NCBI GenBank assembly: GCA_942492935.1
Contig: OW818654.1
Span: 2,728,001-2,792,000 of the forward strand
Length of the DNA stretch: 64,000 bases
Source: JANJUO01 sp942492935
GTDB lineage: Bacteria; Bacteroidota; Ignavibacteria; Kapaibacteriales; UBA2268
Direction: 5' to 3'
The first letter of the stretch is position 1. Each line of letters opens with the position of its first letter. The notes below the pieces were generated by a model that saw only the letters and a program-made list of their open reading frames with translations, was not told the DNA's origin and did not search any database. Below are positions 16,778 to 26,483 of the stretch, piece after piece. The position numbers were made by a program, and so were the translations under genes.

Positions 16778-19700
16778 TCATCTAACCAATACAGAAATTG
16801 TGCCAAATTCTGTTGAATAATTATTATTATTTGATGCAGTTACACTAAAATAATATGCACCAGTTGGACATTTATTTCCATTTGCATCTAACCCATCCCA
16901 AACAATTTCGGACAGATTTAATGTGCCAAGACGTTGTTTGATAGTTTTTATTAATGTACCGAGTGAATTATATATTTTTAATTCAGCATCGAATGGTGGT
17001 GTAATATTATGATTAAATCTTACAGTAGTTTCTTCACGGTAAGGATTCGGATAATTAGATATATTCTTTATAATTGGACCTGAATTTGAAGGTGCAATTT
17101 TAAATGTTGTTTCACTTATTGAAAAGTTATTAAATACATCCCAAGCTCTTACTTTAATTGTATGATTTCCCTCATCTAAATTGTAAAGTACATCTTCAGT
17201 TGAACCATATCTTGCATCTTTTGTTGATGATTTAAATTTATTGGTTAAATCCAATGGAATAGGATTATCATCAATCCATGCTTCAATTCTATGACCAATA
17301 CCTATACCAGTAGTATTTATTCCATTTTCATCATAAAAATCAACAATCAATAAAGGACTACCACTTACTACATCATTCTTTTTGAAATTTCGTGAATCAA
17401 GAAAAATAGATATTTCTGGTCCTTTATTATCATTTTGTTGACTCACATCAATACCATTTACTATAAAATTATTATTTGCTCCTTTTGCAAATTGTGTTTT
17501 ATTTTCATTGAATGCGTAAATAAACAGTCTGCCTAAAGAATCGCTAAAACTTATATCTTTTGGAATAATAAATTCAGATTCGATTATACCATTTGTTACA
17601 TTTCCAGAACTTTTATTCAAAGCACCACCATATTTATGGAAGATAAATAAATTTTGAATATTTGTAGCACGAGGGTCAATTTCCACTATTTCGTAATATT
17701 GGTCCCCATCTCTCATTGTAATAATTGCAGAACCATTAAAATTATTATCAACTTCCTTTGTAAATGGATTCAAAACTGATGCTTTAACTTTAATTTTGCT
17801 CAATCCTTTCAATTGTAGTGGAGAAGTGATTGTTGCCATATCTTGCCCATTAATTGAATCTATTCTGATAATATTTTCAGGTAATAGAAGTCGCATTGTT
17901 GGGTCACCAAGAACAACTAATTTTTGGTCACCAATATCAAAATAATTCTGTTTAACATTATAAATTACATCTCCAAGTCGAAGGTATTTTCCATTTGTAT
18001 TATCACGTTTGAATAAATTGGAATATATTACTGAATTTAATGCAGCGTTATCAGATATATAAACTATTCTTGTAAATGCAAGAACTCCAACTGCTCCACC
18101 AACTTTACTATATAGCATTTCTTCAGACCCACTTTTAGCATCAGTCAAGTCAAATCTTCCAAAATCGCAAGTGGCTGCAGTTAATAAAAACAATTTATCA
18201 AGATTTCTCATTTGAGGAATTGTTGTCTCTCTATCCAAAATACCCTCGTGAGCCCATACTCTTGGATTCCCATGACCATTATAATTTACAATCAATGAAC
18301 CACTTGTATTAATTGTAGAAAGTAAATCTTGTGTAACTTTTGGTTTCTTTAATCCGTTAGATGTGTTTAATGCTGGATATTCAACCATATACAATTTTTC
18401 AATTTGTATATCATTAGAAATAATATATGTCAATTTTTCTGAATCATCTGTATGTACAGAGCCATCATTTTGTCCATTTGCTTGTGGACCATCATCAGCA
18501 ATCAGAAGGATATTTGCTCTCCAATTATCTTCACTTGAATTATGTTCATAATGCGAAATTTTATCAACAAGCCAATCTCCACTTTCGGGAGAATCCGCTG
18601 GTAATCTGCCAACCGCTATATCTATACGATAATCATTACCAACTACTCTTCCGAAATAATCATCAGTACAAAATGAATAAAACGTACTCGTAAATGAATC
18701 TAAACCATAATCAGAAGTTTGATATGCTGGAACATAATTTACTTTGGTGGTTGAAACATTTTTAAAATCATAATGTCCATCGCCCCATAAAACTAAATAT
18801 CGTGGTTTCACAGTCCAATACTTAACACTATAAGCAACAAAATCACGAATAGTTGTAATATCAGGACTTCCCATTCCAAATTCATTATAAATTTCATCAG
18901 TTGTGAAAATTGAAATTTTCAAATCAGAATTTGCTTCTCTATATGCTTTAAATTTTTCTGCTGAAGCCATCAAATCTTTATGTGTAATCAGAATTACGTC
19001 AGTATTTGCAAAATTCTCTCTCAAAGCTTTAAATGTAGCTTTTTCTAATTTCGGTGACTTGATTGTAGAACTAATATAGTATCTTTTATATACATCTTTA
19101 TTTAGTTCGGTATTGAAAATGAACATTCCACCTGTATTAGAACGATTTGTCAATAATTTTGGATTAGCTGGTTCTGAAATATCAAAACCGAGAATATCAC
19201 CAGAAAAGTTATTAATTTTAAATTCAGTCAATCCATTTAATAATGTATCGGCAATAAACTCAATTTCATTATTAATTGCAAGAAATTGGCGTGGATAATG
19301 AATTTCAAAAAAATCTAAATATGGAATTGCTCCATTTGGATTCTTTGGATTATTATATTGAACTTTTAAGATACTTCTATTATCGGAAGAAATACTTTGA
19401 GCAGACAAACTAAAATTATTAACTCTCCATTTGCTATTTGTATATCCCGACATACCATCTAAATCAATTGAACCAAATTTAATATTATTATCAAAAAATT
19501 CAAACCAACCATCTCCATTTGTTACATTATAAATCGCAAAAGAACGATGAGCTACAGCAATTTTATAATATATTTTGCCAGTTCTATCAAGATTATGTAA
19601 TTGATTTACAAATGGGGCTGAAAAATACGAACGTCCAAACCATTGTCTTCCTGCACCCATTTCATAAGGATTATTAATATCTTCATCAAAAAATATTCTA

Positions 19701-20140
19701 TGAGTATAAGTTTCAGGAATTTGAGCAGGAATTTCTGTAGAATTTTGAATAGCATTACTTCTCAATCCAGATTTACCACCATAAGTTAACAAATAGTATG
19801 ATGAATTGGTGTATTCGTTTGTATAACTTTCTATACCCTTTTTTGTTCTTTTGAAACCTTTAGTACCTACGCCCATAAAAACAATTGACTCAAGAGAACC
19901 ATTAGAATTAGTATTAACTATTATTTCCTGTTCATCTAAGTAATTAGTTAAAGCAGAAGTAACTGTTTCGTCTAATTGAAGTCCACCTTTGCTAAATATT
20001 TTGATCGTATTTATTTCATTTGGATTGATACTCATATCATTACTTGCCAACTGGCTTGCAGTAATTTTATAAATTCCTGTCTCATTGACAGTTATTTTCA
20101 GCCATTTACCATTTGAAATATCTGAAATTTTATTGTTCAT
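16778..20140 (-). CDS. porU: PorU sortase, catalytic and C-terminal part
   Basis: 1120 residues. It begins at the linker before the conserved NGKWLKITVNETGIYKI block. It holds the C25 (gingipain-like) protease domain with catalytic His623 in NYNGHGNP and Cys658 in AATCDFGRFD, then Ig-like domains and a CTD (NYPNPYREETTVRF... IYNSLGTLIKTIK). PorU cleaves the sorting domain of cargo and joins the cargo to a lipid-linked sugar. The signal peptide and prodomain lie in the separate upstream ORF in another frame. Without it this part would not be exported, so the gene is either broken here or joined by one missing base between 20140 and 20180. Confidence 0.9.
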   Translation of the reverse strand: MNNKISDISNGKWLKITVNETGIYKITASQLASNDMSINPNEINTIKIFSKGGLQLDETVTSALTNYLDEQEIIVNTNSNGSLESIVFMGVGTKGFKRTKKGIESYTNEYTNSSYYLLTYGGKSGLRSNAIQNSTEIPAQIPETYTHRIFFDEDINNPYEMGAGRQWFGRSYFSAPFVNQLHNLDRTGKIYYKIAVAHRSFAIYNVTNGDGWFEFFDNNIKFGSIDLDGMSGYTNSKWRVNNFSLSAQSISSDNRSILKVQYNNPKNPNGAIPYLDFFEIHYPRQFLAINNEIEFIADTLLNGLTEFKINNFSGDILGFDISEPANPKLLTNRSNTGGMFIFNTELNKDVYKRYYISSTIKSPKLEKATFKALRENFANTDVILITHKDLMASAEKFKAYREANSDLKISIFTTDEIYNEFGMGSPDITTIRDFVAYSVKYWTVKPRYLVLWGDGHYDFKNVSTTKVNYVPAYQTSDYGLDSFTSTFYSFCTDDYFGRVVGNDYRIDIAVGRLPADSPESGDWLVDKISHYEHNSSEDNWRANILLIADDGPQANGQNDGSVHTDDSEKLTYIISNDIQIEKLYMVEYPALNTSNGLKKPKVTQDLLSTINTSGSLIVNYNGHGNPRVWAHEGILDRETTIPQMRNLDKLFLLTAATCDFGRFDLTDAKSGSEEMLYSKVGGAVGVLAFTRIVYISDNAALNSVIYSNLFKRDNTNGKYLRLGDVIYNVKQNYFDIGDQKLVVLGDPTMRLLLPENIIRIDSINGQDMATITSPLQLKGLSKIKVKASVLNPFTKEVDNNFNGSAIITMRDGDQYYEIVEIDPRATNIQNLFIFHKYGGALNKSSGNVTNGIIESEFIIPKDISFSDSLGRLFIYAFNENKTQFAKGANNNFIVNGIDVSQQNDNKGPEISIFLDSRNFKKNDVVSGSPLLIVDFYDENGINTTGIGIGHRIEAWIDDNPIPLDLTNKFKSSTKDARYGSTEDVLYNLDEGNHTIKVRAWDVFNNFSISETTFKIAPSNSGPIIKNISNYPNPYREETTVRFNHNITPPFDAELKIYNSLGTLIKTIKQRLGTLNLSEIVWDGLDANGNKCPTGAYYFSVTASNNNNYSTEFGTISVLVR

Positions 20141-20169
20141 TTCACTTTGAAGTGATTCTATATTTGTTT

Positions 20170-20838
20170 TTATTGGACTTCGGAATCAATACCCCATTTT
20201 TGTGCTTGAAGGGGATTGATTAAAAATTCATAATTTGGTCTGTTTGTTGTTTGCTTTGAATTTAAAGAAGGTTTGAAACTAATGCTAATGGTGATTTTTT
20301 CAGGTATTTCTATTTGTTTATTTTGATGATTATATCTTGCAACAACAATATCTAATTCTCCAATATGCACATCTGAAGCAATTCCTCCATATCGAACAGA
20401 AATCCACTCAGTTAAAGGGTGGTTTTTATACAGTTCTTCATTTTTTTCATAATTATTTTCAGCAATATCAATATCAATGTTAGTTGATGGATAAGGAGCA
20501 ATAACACCATCAATATATGAAATCTTATCAATTGCTTGATGAACCATCCTAAAACCAGTAATCTCTGGTACTGCAAAATTGATTTTTCTTACTATTTCAA
20601 GAGGAGAACCAGGGATGCCTTGTTTGATTTTAGTATTTTTAATTGAAGGCAATATAACATTTGAACCATCTTTCGTTAATAATTTTTTCAACTCAATTAC
20701 TTCAGGATATAATTCAAACTGTAATAATGAATCATTACTTTTGATAATTTTCAAGTCAGATGCTTTGACTTCATCACTTATTAAAAGTAAAATTAGAAAT
20801 GAAATTCCAAATTTTGCTAATAAAAAAAGTTTATTCAT
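20170..20838 (-). CDS. porU: PorU, N-terminal part (signal peptide and prodomain)
   Basis: 222 residues with a signal peptide (FGISFLILLLISDEVKAS) and the N-terminal domain that precedes the catalytic part in PorU/gingipain-like proteins, ending FLINPLQAQKWGIDSEVQ. A block like INPxxAxKW normally leads straight into the xGxWYKI block, which begins about 40 codons later in the next ORF. The stop (20170-20172) lies 30 bases before the next start, and the downstream frame is open back to about 20182. The relation is a -1 shift, equal to one lost base. The window has no classic slippery site before the TAA. Confidence 0.85.
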   Translation of the reverse strand: MNKLFLLAKFGISFLILLLISDEVKASDLKIIKSNDSLLQFELYPEVIELKKLLTKDGSNVILPSIKNTKIKQGIPGSPLEIVRKINFAVPEITGFRMVHQAIDKISYIDGVIAPYPSTNIDIDIAENNYEKNEELYKNHPLTEWISVRYGGIASDVHIGELDIVVARYNHQNKQIEIPEKITISISFKPSLNSKQTTNRPNYEFLINPLQAQKWGIDSEVQ

Positions 20839-21034
20839 ATATACTTACCCCTATCATACAGTTCTTAAAACTATCAATACTATTGAAAGTCAGCTTTTGC
20901 TTACTGTTATTCCGATTTAATATCGAAATTATTTTAAAAAAGGTATAAGTATTATCAATAAACTTTTTTTATAAATTTAACACATTTCAAAAAACGAAAT
21001 TAATCAAATTTTATTTCAAAAAAAATTTATTTTT

Positions 21035-22228
21035 TTAAATAATGCCATCTTTTTTGAAATTATTTATATCTTCTATTGAATACCCTATACTTTCTAAAAT
21101 ATCATTTGTATCTTGTGATAATACTGGAGGCGGAGTTTCAACAAAACCGGGTGTTTTTTCAAATTTTGCGGTAAGGTTGAATAATTTAATTTCACCAATA
21201 CCATCAGCATTAACTGTATTAAATGTTTTTCTATGCTCGATTTGCGGCTGATTTAGTGCTTTTTCAAGTGTTAGAATTGCACCTGAAGGAATTCCTTTTT
21301 TGTTAAACAATTCAACCCAATAATCTGTTGTATTATTAACAAGTTTGCTATTTACAAGAACATTCAAAGCATATCTGTTTTTTTTTCTACTATCACGTAG
21401 TTTAAATCTTTCATCTTCTTTTAAATGCTGTAATTCAAGTAAATCAGCGAGAATCTCCCATTGTTCCTGCTTATTAGCAGCAATATTTATATGCCCATCT
21501 TTTGTTTTGAAAGTTCCTGATGGAGCTGAAGTCATATTTTCATTACCAAGCATTTGAGGTTGTTGTCCTCCAATCATAAGATTAGCAGAAACCCATCCAA
21601 GTAGTGGCATAATTGAATCAAGTAATGCAATATCAATAAATTGTCCTTCTCCGGTATGTTCACGATGGTATAATGCAGCCATAATTGCATAAGCCGCATT
21701 TAAACCGCCAACTGTATCACATACAGGAAAACCTGCTCTTAATGGATTTAATCTTTCATCTCCATTAATAGACATTTCACCGCTTAAACCCTGTATTATC
21801 TGGTCGTAAGCTGGTTTGAAGGCATCAGGACCAGTTTGTCCAAAACCGGAAATTGCACAATATATTATATTTTCTTTAATTTCCTTCAATTTATTATAAC
21901 CTAAACCTAATCTATTCATAACACCCGGACGGAAATTTTCAACTACGATATCAGCAGTTTCAACTAATTTCAAAAAAATTTCTTTTGCTTTTTCTTCTTT
22001 CAAATTCAATGTAATTGATTTTTTATTTGCATTTTGTGCAAGGAATGAAGTTCCCATTAGTTTTTGATTATATTCAGCTACACAACCCAAATTTCTCGCT
22101 AAATCACCGCCAATAGGATTTTCTACTTTAATTACTTCTGCACCAAGTAATGCAAGATGTAAAGTAGCAAATGGACCAGATAATACATTAGTCAAGTCTA
22201 AAACACGAATCTTTTCAAGCATTTTCAT
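21035..22228 (-). CDS. CaiB/BaiF family (class III) CoA-transferase
   Basis: 397 residues, the family's normal length. N-terminal RVLDLTNVLSGPFATLHLALLGAEVIKVE binds CoA. The block ADIVVENFRPGVMNRLGLGY and the motif PAYDQIIQGLSG place the catalytic Asp at about residue 142. These enzymes move CoA between carboxylic acids through an aspartyl-CoA anhydride. The acid substrate cannot be told. It is monocistronic, about 200 bases after porU's upstream region, and probably cytoplasmic. Confidence 0.9.
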   Translation of the reverse strand: MKMLEKIRVLDLTNVLSGPFATLHLALLGAEVIKVENPIGGDLARNLGCVAEYNQKLMGTSFLAQNANKKSITLNLKEEKAKEIFLKLVETADIVVENFRPGVMNRLGLGYNKLKEIKENIIYCAISGFGQTGPDAFKPAYDQIIQGLSGEMSINGDERLNPLRAGFPVCDTVGGLNAAYAIMAALYHREHTGEGQFIDIALLDSIMPLLGWVSANLMIGGQQPQMLGNENMTSAPSGTFKTKDGHINIAANKQEQWEILADLLELQHLKEDERFKLRDSRKKNRYALNVLVNSKLVNNTTDYWVELFNKKGIPSGAILTLEKALNQPQIEHRKTFNTVNADGIGEIKLFNLTAKFEKTPGFVETPPPVLSQDTNDILESIGYSIEDINNFKKDGII

Positions 22229-22371
22229 TAATTAACCAACAAAAATTAAAAAATTATCATTTTTCTAATTTCAAAATTACTAAATTTGTTGGAAAAGTCA
22301 GTATTGAAATTATTTATTTTGAAAATGTATTTAAAGCATATTTAAGAATTTAGAGGAGATATCCTTACAAG

Positions 22372-22720
22372 TGCCTACTCAGCCAATTATCAATAAAAAA
22401 AAATTTTGTTATTTTGTAATAAATTCCTTGAAATTCCCATCGGGAATTAATATTGGTAACTAACGATATTCACACATCATCAAACAACGCCGTAGGTGTT
22501 GAATAATGGTTGCAATTTCGCCCAAAACTCGCATCCATCAATACACACCCCTTGCTCCCCTCTTTTTAGAGGGGAAATCTCAAGTTATGTATTCTTGTTA
22601 CAAACAGGTAATCCCGCTGGGATTTTTAAGGAATTAACTTTTATTCTTTAAACTTGTCTAAATATACATTTTTTCATTTAAATAACAATGTAAATTGAAA
22701 ATTATAAAACTACCGAGTAG
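22372..22720. repeat. MITE-like intergenic element with internal palindromes (copy 1)
   Basis: The interval between the CoA-transferase and lolA has no gene. It contains terminal sequences CCTACTCAGCC (22373 on) and CTACCGAGTAGT (22711 on) that pair as inverted repeats. Inside are the short palindromes ATTCCCATCGGGAAT and AATCCCGCTGGGATT, CCCCTCTTTTTAGAGGGG, and TTGTTACAAACA. The same parts recur at 23450-23682 and 29080-29358. This looks like a non-coding mobile repeat family. Confidence 0.55.
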
Positions 22721-22794
22721 TCATCTTTACAATTATTCTTAAAATTTTTCGTTTAAAACACTATTATTTTAACATTTTGTATAATGGTATAATT

Positions 22795-23406
22795 ATGAAA
22801 TCGGTAACAATTGCTTTAATTATTTTGTTTTCAACATCATTGTTCTCACAAAACTCAAAAGAAGATATTTTTAAAGCTTTGAAAGAAAAATATGGAAATC
22901 TTGAGTCGATATCTGCAGATTTTTCATTATCGAATAACAATGTTGTTAAAGGAAAATTTTTAGCTAAATCCGGTAACAAATATATTATGCAAATGGATAA
23001 TAGAATTATAACTTGCAATGGTAGTACTTTATGGAATTATTCAATAAGACAAAATAATGTAGTTATATCAAAATTTGAAGAAATGAGTGATGAAGTATCA
23101 GTAGAAAAGATTCTGTTTGATTTAATGAATGACTATAAAATATTAGAAGCAAAAAAAGAGATTTCATCTGGGAAGCAAAGCAATTATGTTGTTACTTTGC
23201 AGAAAAACACTGCTTCTGATAATGTTTTAAATAAGGTCAAAATCTGGTTCAATCCCAAAAATTATATTATTAATTCAATTGGCATTGATAGAGGTGGAGA
23301 TTTTGAAATATGGAATTTAAGCAATTTAAAAATAAATCCTAAATTAGACAATAATAAATTTGAATTCAGTATTCCTAAAGATGCCGAACAAATTGACTTA
23401 AGATAA
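22795..23406 (+). CDS. lolA: LolA-like outer-membrane lipoprotein carrier
   Basis: 203 residues from the ATG at 22795. Signal peptide ends at SLFSQ. The pattern of LolA is present: ESISADFSLSNN, then KGKFLAKSGNKYIMQMDNRIITCNGSTLWNYS, later KIWFNPKNYIINSIGI, and the C-terminal FEFSIPKDAEQID. LolA moves lipoproteins across the periplasm. Several lipoproteins encoded in the window would use it. Single gene between two repeat elements. Confidence 0.88.
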   Translation: MKSVTIALIILFSTSLFSQNSKEDIFKALKEKYGNLESISADFSLSNNNVVKGKFLAKSGNKYIMQMDNRIITCNGSTLWNYSIRQNNVVISKFEEMSDEVSVEKILFDLMNDYKILEAKKEISSGKQSNYVVTLQKNTASDNVLNKVKIWFNPKNYIINSIGIDRGGDFEIWNLSNLKINPKLDNNKFEFSIPKDAEQIDLR

Positions 23407-23449
23407 CAATTTATTATTTATAATATTTTTTAAAATTATTATACTCAGT

Positions 23450-23682
23450 GCAATAACTAAATAAACTCCATTTCGATAAGCTCTTTGATGTGATTACATT
23501 ACGTAAGGCATTCAATCCATGCACGATTGAATAGTTAAAATACACATTCAACTCCTACTGAGTTGGTGTGGAGTTGTGAGGATTTTCTGTTACAAACATT
23601 AATTCCCGATGGGAATTTCAATTAGTTTTTTAATAAAAGAAAAAAAAATCAATATTATTTGATTGCGGCTGAGTAGTAATGA
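23450..23682. repeat. MITE-like intergenic element (copy 2)
   Basis: Gene-free interval of about 350 bases. It holds the parts of the same repeat family: AACTCCTACTGAGTTGG, GTTACAAACATTAA, the palindrome ATTCCCGATGGGAAT, and the right end GGCTGAGTAGTAAT (23669-23682). The left end is not clear. The left part read on the minus strand gives GLNALRNVITSKSL, a peptide-like remnant of unknown meaning. Confidence 0.55.
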
Positions 23683-23758
23683 TAATTATTTTTTGATTAT
23701 GAAGTAAAATTTTCGGAAATTGCATTTTTTAAAAATAATATTTAATTAAGAGTTTTTT

Positions 23759-24283
23759 ATGAAAAAATATTTGTTGCTGATTTTATTGTTCATAGTTATG
23801 TCAATTATATATTCTTGTTCAGAGAATCCTGTGATAGATGCTGAAATTATGGATGCTGAAGAGTTGAAAAATTTGCCCGGTTTTTCTTGGTACGAATTTG
23901 AATTGAATAGTTATGTACCATTTGATACTTCAATTACAGCAATTAAATCAAAATTTAATCCTAATACAGATAAATTTTTAGTTTATGTTAAACCATCTTG
24001 TGCATGCACTGGTACATATAAGCAATTCCCTGCTTTTATGAAAATCATGTCTGAAATTGGTGTTCCAAAAGAAAATTACAAAGTCTATTCTATGACTTCT
24101 ACTTTCAATAATTATCCAGAAATGGATATGTTCAAAATTATAGAATTGCCTACATTTATATTAATGAGAAATGGAGCACCTGTTTATTCGGTTGCTGATA
24201 CCTTCAATTTGCGTGAACAATCAATGGATTCATTAAGATTGGAACACGTTTTGCAAGATGCCTATATTCAATTAAGCAAGTAA
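23759..24283 (+). CDS. Thioredoxin-like lipoprotein with CAC motif
   Basis: 174 residues. Lipoprotein signal with lipobox IYSC at about residues 17-20, then a short linker and a thioredoxin-like domain: strand KFLVYVKPSCACTG, and the cis-Pro loop IELPTFILMRNGAPVYS. The active site is Cys-Ala-Cys instead of Cys-x-x-Cys, which argues against an ordinary dithiol oxidoreductase and leaves isomerase, metal-binding or structural roles open. It has its own terminator. Confidence 0.72.
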   Translation: MKKYLLLILLFIVMSIIYSCSENPVIDAEIMDAEELKNLPGFSWYEFELNSYVPFDTSITAIKSKFNPNTDKFLVYVKPSCACTGTYKQFPAFMKIMSEIGVPKENYKVYSMTSTFNNYPEMDMFKIIELPTFILMRNGAPVYSVADTFNLREQSMDSLRLEHVLQDAYIQLSK

Positions 24284-24307
24284 TAAATAAATTATAACTA
24301 AATAATG

Positions 24308-24350
24308 AAAAATGGATTTTCAATATTCTTTTATTGAAAATCCATTTTTA
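24308..24350. terminator. Bidirectional terminator hairpin
   Basis: A perfect 17-bp inverted repeat, AAAAATGGATTTTCAAT (24308-24324) with 24333-24349, with A and T runs at both ends. It lies between the convergent thioredoxin-like and WbpB-like genes. Confidence 0.85.
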
Positions 24351-24416
24351 ATTGTTAAAAAATAGTTCTTTATCTATCCTACATTTTGATTAAATATGAC
24401 AATTTCAGATAAATTT

Positions 24417-25367
24417 TTATTGAATAATAAATGGATGCGGATATTTTTGAATTGTGTTTAAATTAAAATGGTTAATATCATTAACTAAATCAATTGATGG
24501 TTTTGCATCCTTTAGACCAAATCCCGCCCCCATAAGAGTTTTTTGATAAACAACAGTATGTAAATCGGTAAAGCCCTCTGTAAATTCAATCTCAACATCA
24601 TCAACTGTAATTGAGCGATAGGTCATCTTGTTTTCTTTTACGGATTGTTCAGGCAAATCATTTCTATCAATTGATAAAAACCAGCGTACATTTGCGTTTT
24701 CAAGTTCAATATAGCCACTCATTCTGTCTTTTTCTCTTAGATACACTTCATTTGTTTGAATATCCCCAAATAACCAAATTAGCATATCAAAAAAATGAAT
24801 TCCAATATTAGTGGCAACTCCTCCCGAACGAGATTTATCATGCTTCCAACTGTATCTGTACCAAGCTCCCCGCGAAGTAATGTATGTTAAAACTATATCT
24901 TTCTTCTTTGACTTGTCCGAATTTTGCAAAGTTTCCCTTAGAGCAACTAATGAAGGATGCACACGTAATTGCAAAATAGTATTTATTTTTTGTCCTGTTT
25001 CTTCTTCTAAAGCAAATAGCATTTCAAAACTGCTCGGTTTAATTACAATTGGTTTTTCGCAAATTGCATCTGCACCAAGTCGCATTGCAAGACGGATATG
25101 AGAATCATGCAAATAATTTGGTGTACATATACTCATATAATCCATTTTATTTTCAGGAGTATATCTTTTGAGTTTTTCCAAATGTCTGTCGAACCTCTCA
25201 ATTTCAGTAAAAAATGCAGCATCTGGAAAATATCTATCTAAAATTCCAACAGAATCGTGTGGGTCAACAGCTGCAATCAGAGTATTGCCTGTATCTTTGA
25301 TAGCTTTCAAATGTCTTGGTGCAATATATCCAGCAACACCTGTTATAGCAAAATTTTTCATTGTCAT
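24417..25367 (-). CDS. wbpB: Gfo/Idh/MocA oxidoreductase, WbpB/WlbA-like (UDP-GlcNAc-uronate 3-dehydrogenase)
   Basis: 316 residues. N-terminal Rossmann fold (FAITGVAGYIAPRHLKAIKD, AAVDPHDSVG), then the conserved YMSICTPNYLHDSH and CEKPIVIKPSS motif, and the substrate domain with GVATNIGIHFFDML. The GxxGYIAPRH start and DPHDSVGILDRYFP are typical of WbpB/WlbA, which oxidise C3 of UDP-GlcNAcA. The start codon shares its A with the stop of the aminotransferase gene upstream (TAATG), and that partner makes the next step, which strengthens the assignment. Cytoplasmic. Confidence 0.82.
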   Translation of the reverse strand: MTMKNFAITGVAGYIAPRHLKAIKDTGNTLIAAVDPHDSVGILDRYFPDAAFFTEIERFDRHLEKLKRYTPENKMDYMSICTPNYLHDSHIRLAMRLGADAICEKPIVIKPSSFEMLFALEEETGQKINTILQLRVHPSLVALRETLQNSDKSKKKDIVLTYITSRGAWYRYSWKHDKSRSGGVATNIGIHFFDMLIWLFGDIQTNEVYLREKDRMSGYIELENANVRWFLSIDRNDLPEQSVKENKMTYRSITVDDVEIEFTEGFTDLHTVVYQKTLMGAGFGLKDAKPSIDLVNDINHFNLNTIQKYPHPFIIQ

Positions 25368-26479
25368 TATTCAATAAATCCGCAAATTAATTTAATTTTT
25401 TCTTCTGTCAAGTATGGGTGAAATGGCAAACTGAATACTCTATTTGAGAAATCTTCTGAAATAGGCATACTACCTTTTTCATAACCAAGTTCAGCATAAA
25501 CTTTTTGTAAATGTAATGGGATAGGATAGTATATTGCAGTAGGTATTCCATTTTCTTTTAATTTATTAATAATCTTAGTTCTATGTTCATTATTTTCAGC
25601 TAAAACGCTATATTGGGCATAAGCTGAAATATGATTTTCAGGAATTTGTGGAGTTATTACTTTCCCGTTTAAATAATAATTATACAAATCAGCAACATTC
25701 TGTCTTTTTGAAAGTTCATCATCAAAAATTGTTAATTTGGCAAGTAAAACCGCAGCTTGCATTGTATCCATTCTGGCATTTAAGCCAATTTTAATATTTT
25801 CGTATTTGTTGTCATTGTTCTGTCCGTGAACTCTTATTGAAACAAGATTATCATACAAATCTTTGTCATTTGTAAATATTGCTCCTCCATCTCCATAGCA
25901 ACCAAGTGGCTTTGCAGGAAAAAATGATGTAGCACCACAATTACCAAAAGAACCCGCTTTATTTCCATTAATTGATGCACCAAAACTTTGAGCTGCATCT
26001 TCGATTAAAATCAAATTATACTTATCTGCAATTTGCTGAATTTTACTAAAATCTGGAATTAAACCGAATAAATCAACGGCTAAAATAGCTTTAGGTTTTA
26101 ACGTATTTCTTTCAATCGTTTCTTCAATTGTATTTTCTAATTTTGAAATATCAATATTAAATGTGTTGTCAATGTCAATAAAAACAGGTGTTGCACCTAC
26201 CAAACTTACTGATTCAGCAGTTGCAAAGAAAGTAAAAGCTGGTACAAATACAGCATCACCTTTGCCAATTCCATAAGACATTAGTGGCATCACTAAAGCA
26301 TCAGTCCCTGATGAACAACTTACACAATAATCAACACCAACATAGTTTGCTAACTTAGCTTCAAGTTCAGCTATTTCCGGACCCATTATATATTGTCCGC
26401 TATTTAATACTTTTTGAATATTTTCATTTACCAAATTATTGATTAATGAATATTGTTTTTTTAAATCTATAAATTGCAT
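25367..26479 (-). CDS. wbpE: DegT/DnrJ/EryC1/StrS aminotransferase, WbpE/WlbC-like
   Basis: 370 residues. It begins MQFIDLKKQYSLINNLVN and contains SGQYIMGPEIAELE, the phosphate-binding CSSGTDALVMPL, the block FTFFATAESVSLVGATPVF, and the PLP lysine at residue 190 in SFFPAKPLGCYGDGG. This match is close to WbpE/WlbC, which aminate C3 of UDP-3-keto-GlcNAcA using glutamate. It is 4 bases downstream of the isomerase gene and coupled to wbpB. The dehydrogenase WbpA and the acetyltransferase WbpD are not in the window. Confidence 0.87.
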   Translation of the reverse strand: MQFIDLKKQYSLINNLVNENIQKVLNSGQYIMGPEIAELEAKLANYVGVDYCVSCSSGTDALVMPLMSYGIGKGDAVFVPAFTFFATAESVSLVGATPVFIDIDNTFNIDISKLENTIEETIERNTLKPKAILAVDLFGLIPDFSKIQQIADKYNLILIEDAAQSFGASINGNKAGSFGNCGATSFFPAKPLGCYGDGGAIFTNDKDLYDNLVSIRVHGQNNDNKYENIKIGLNARMDTMQAAVLLAKLTIFDDELSKRQNVADLYNYYLNGKVITPQIPENHISAYAQYSVLAENNEHRTKIINKLKENGIPTAIYYPIPLHLQKVYAELGYEKGSMPISEDFSNRVFSLPFHPYLTEEKIKLICGFIE

Positions 26480-26483
26480 TTTT

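Noticed and set aside
20150..20182. Programmed -1 frameshift in porU at A_AAA_AAC
   Set aside because: The slippery-like run lies after the TAA of the upstream frame, so a ribosome would not reach it. An indel or sequencing error is more likely.
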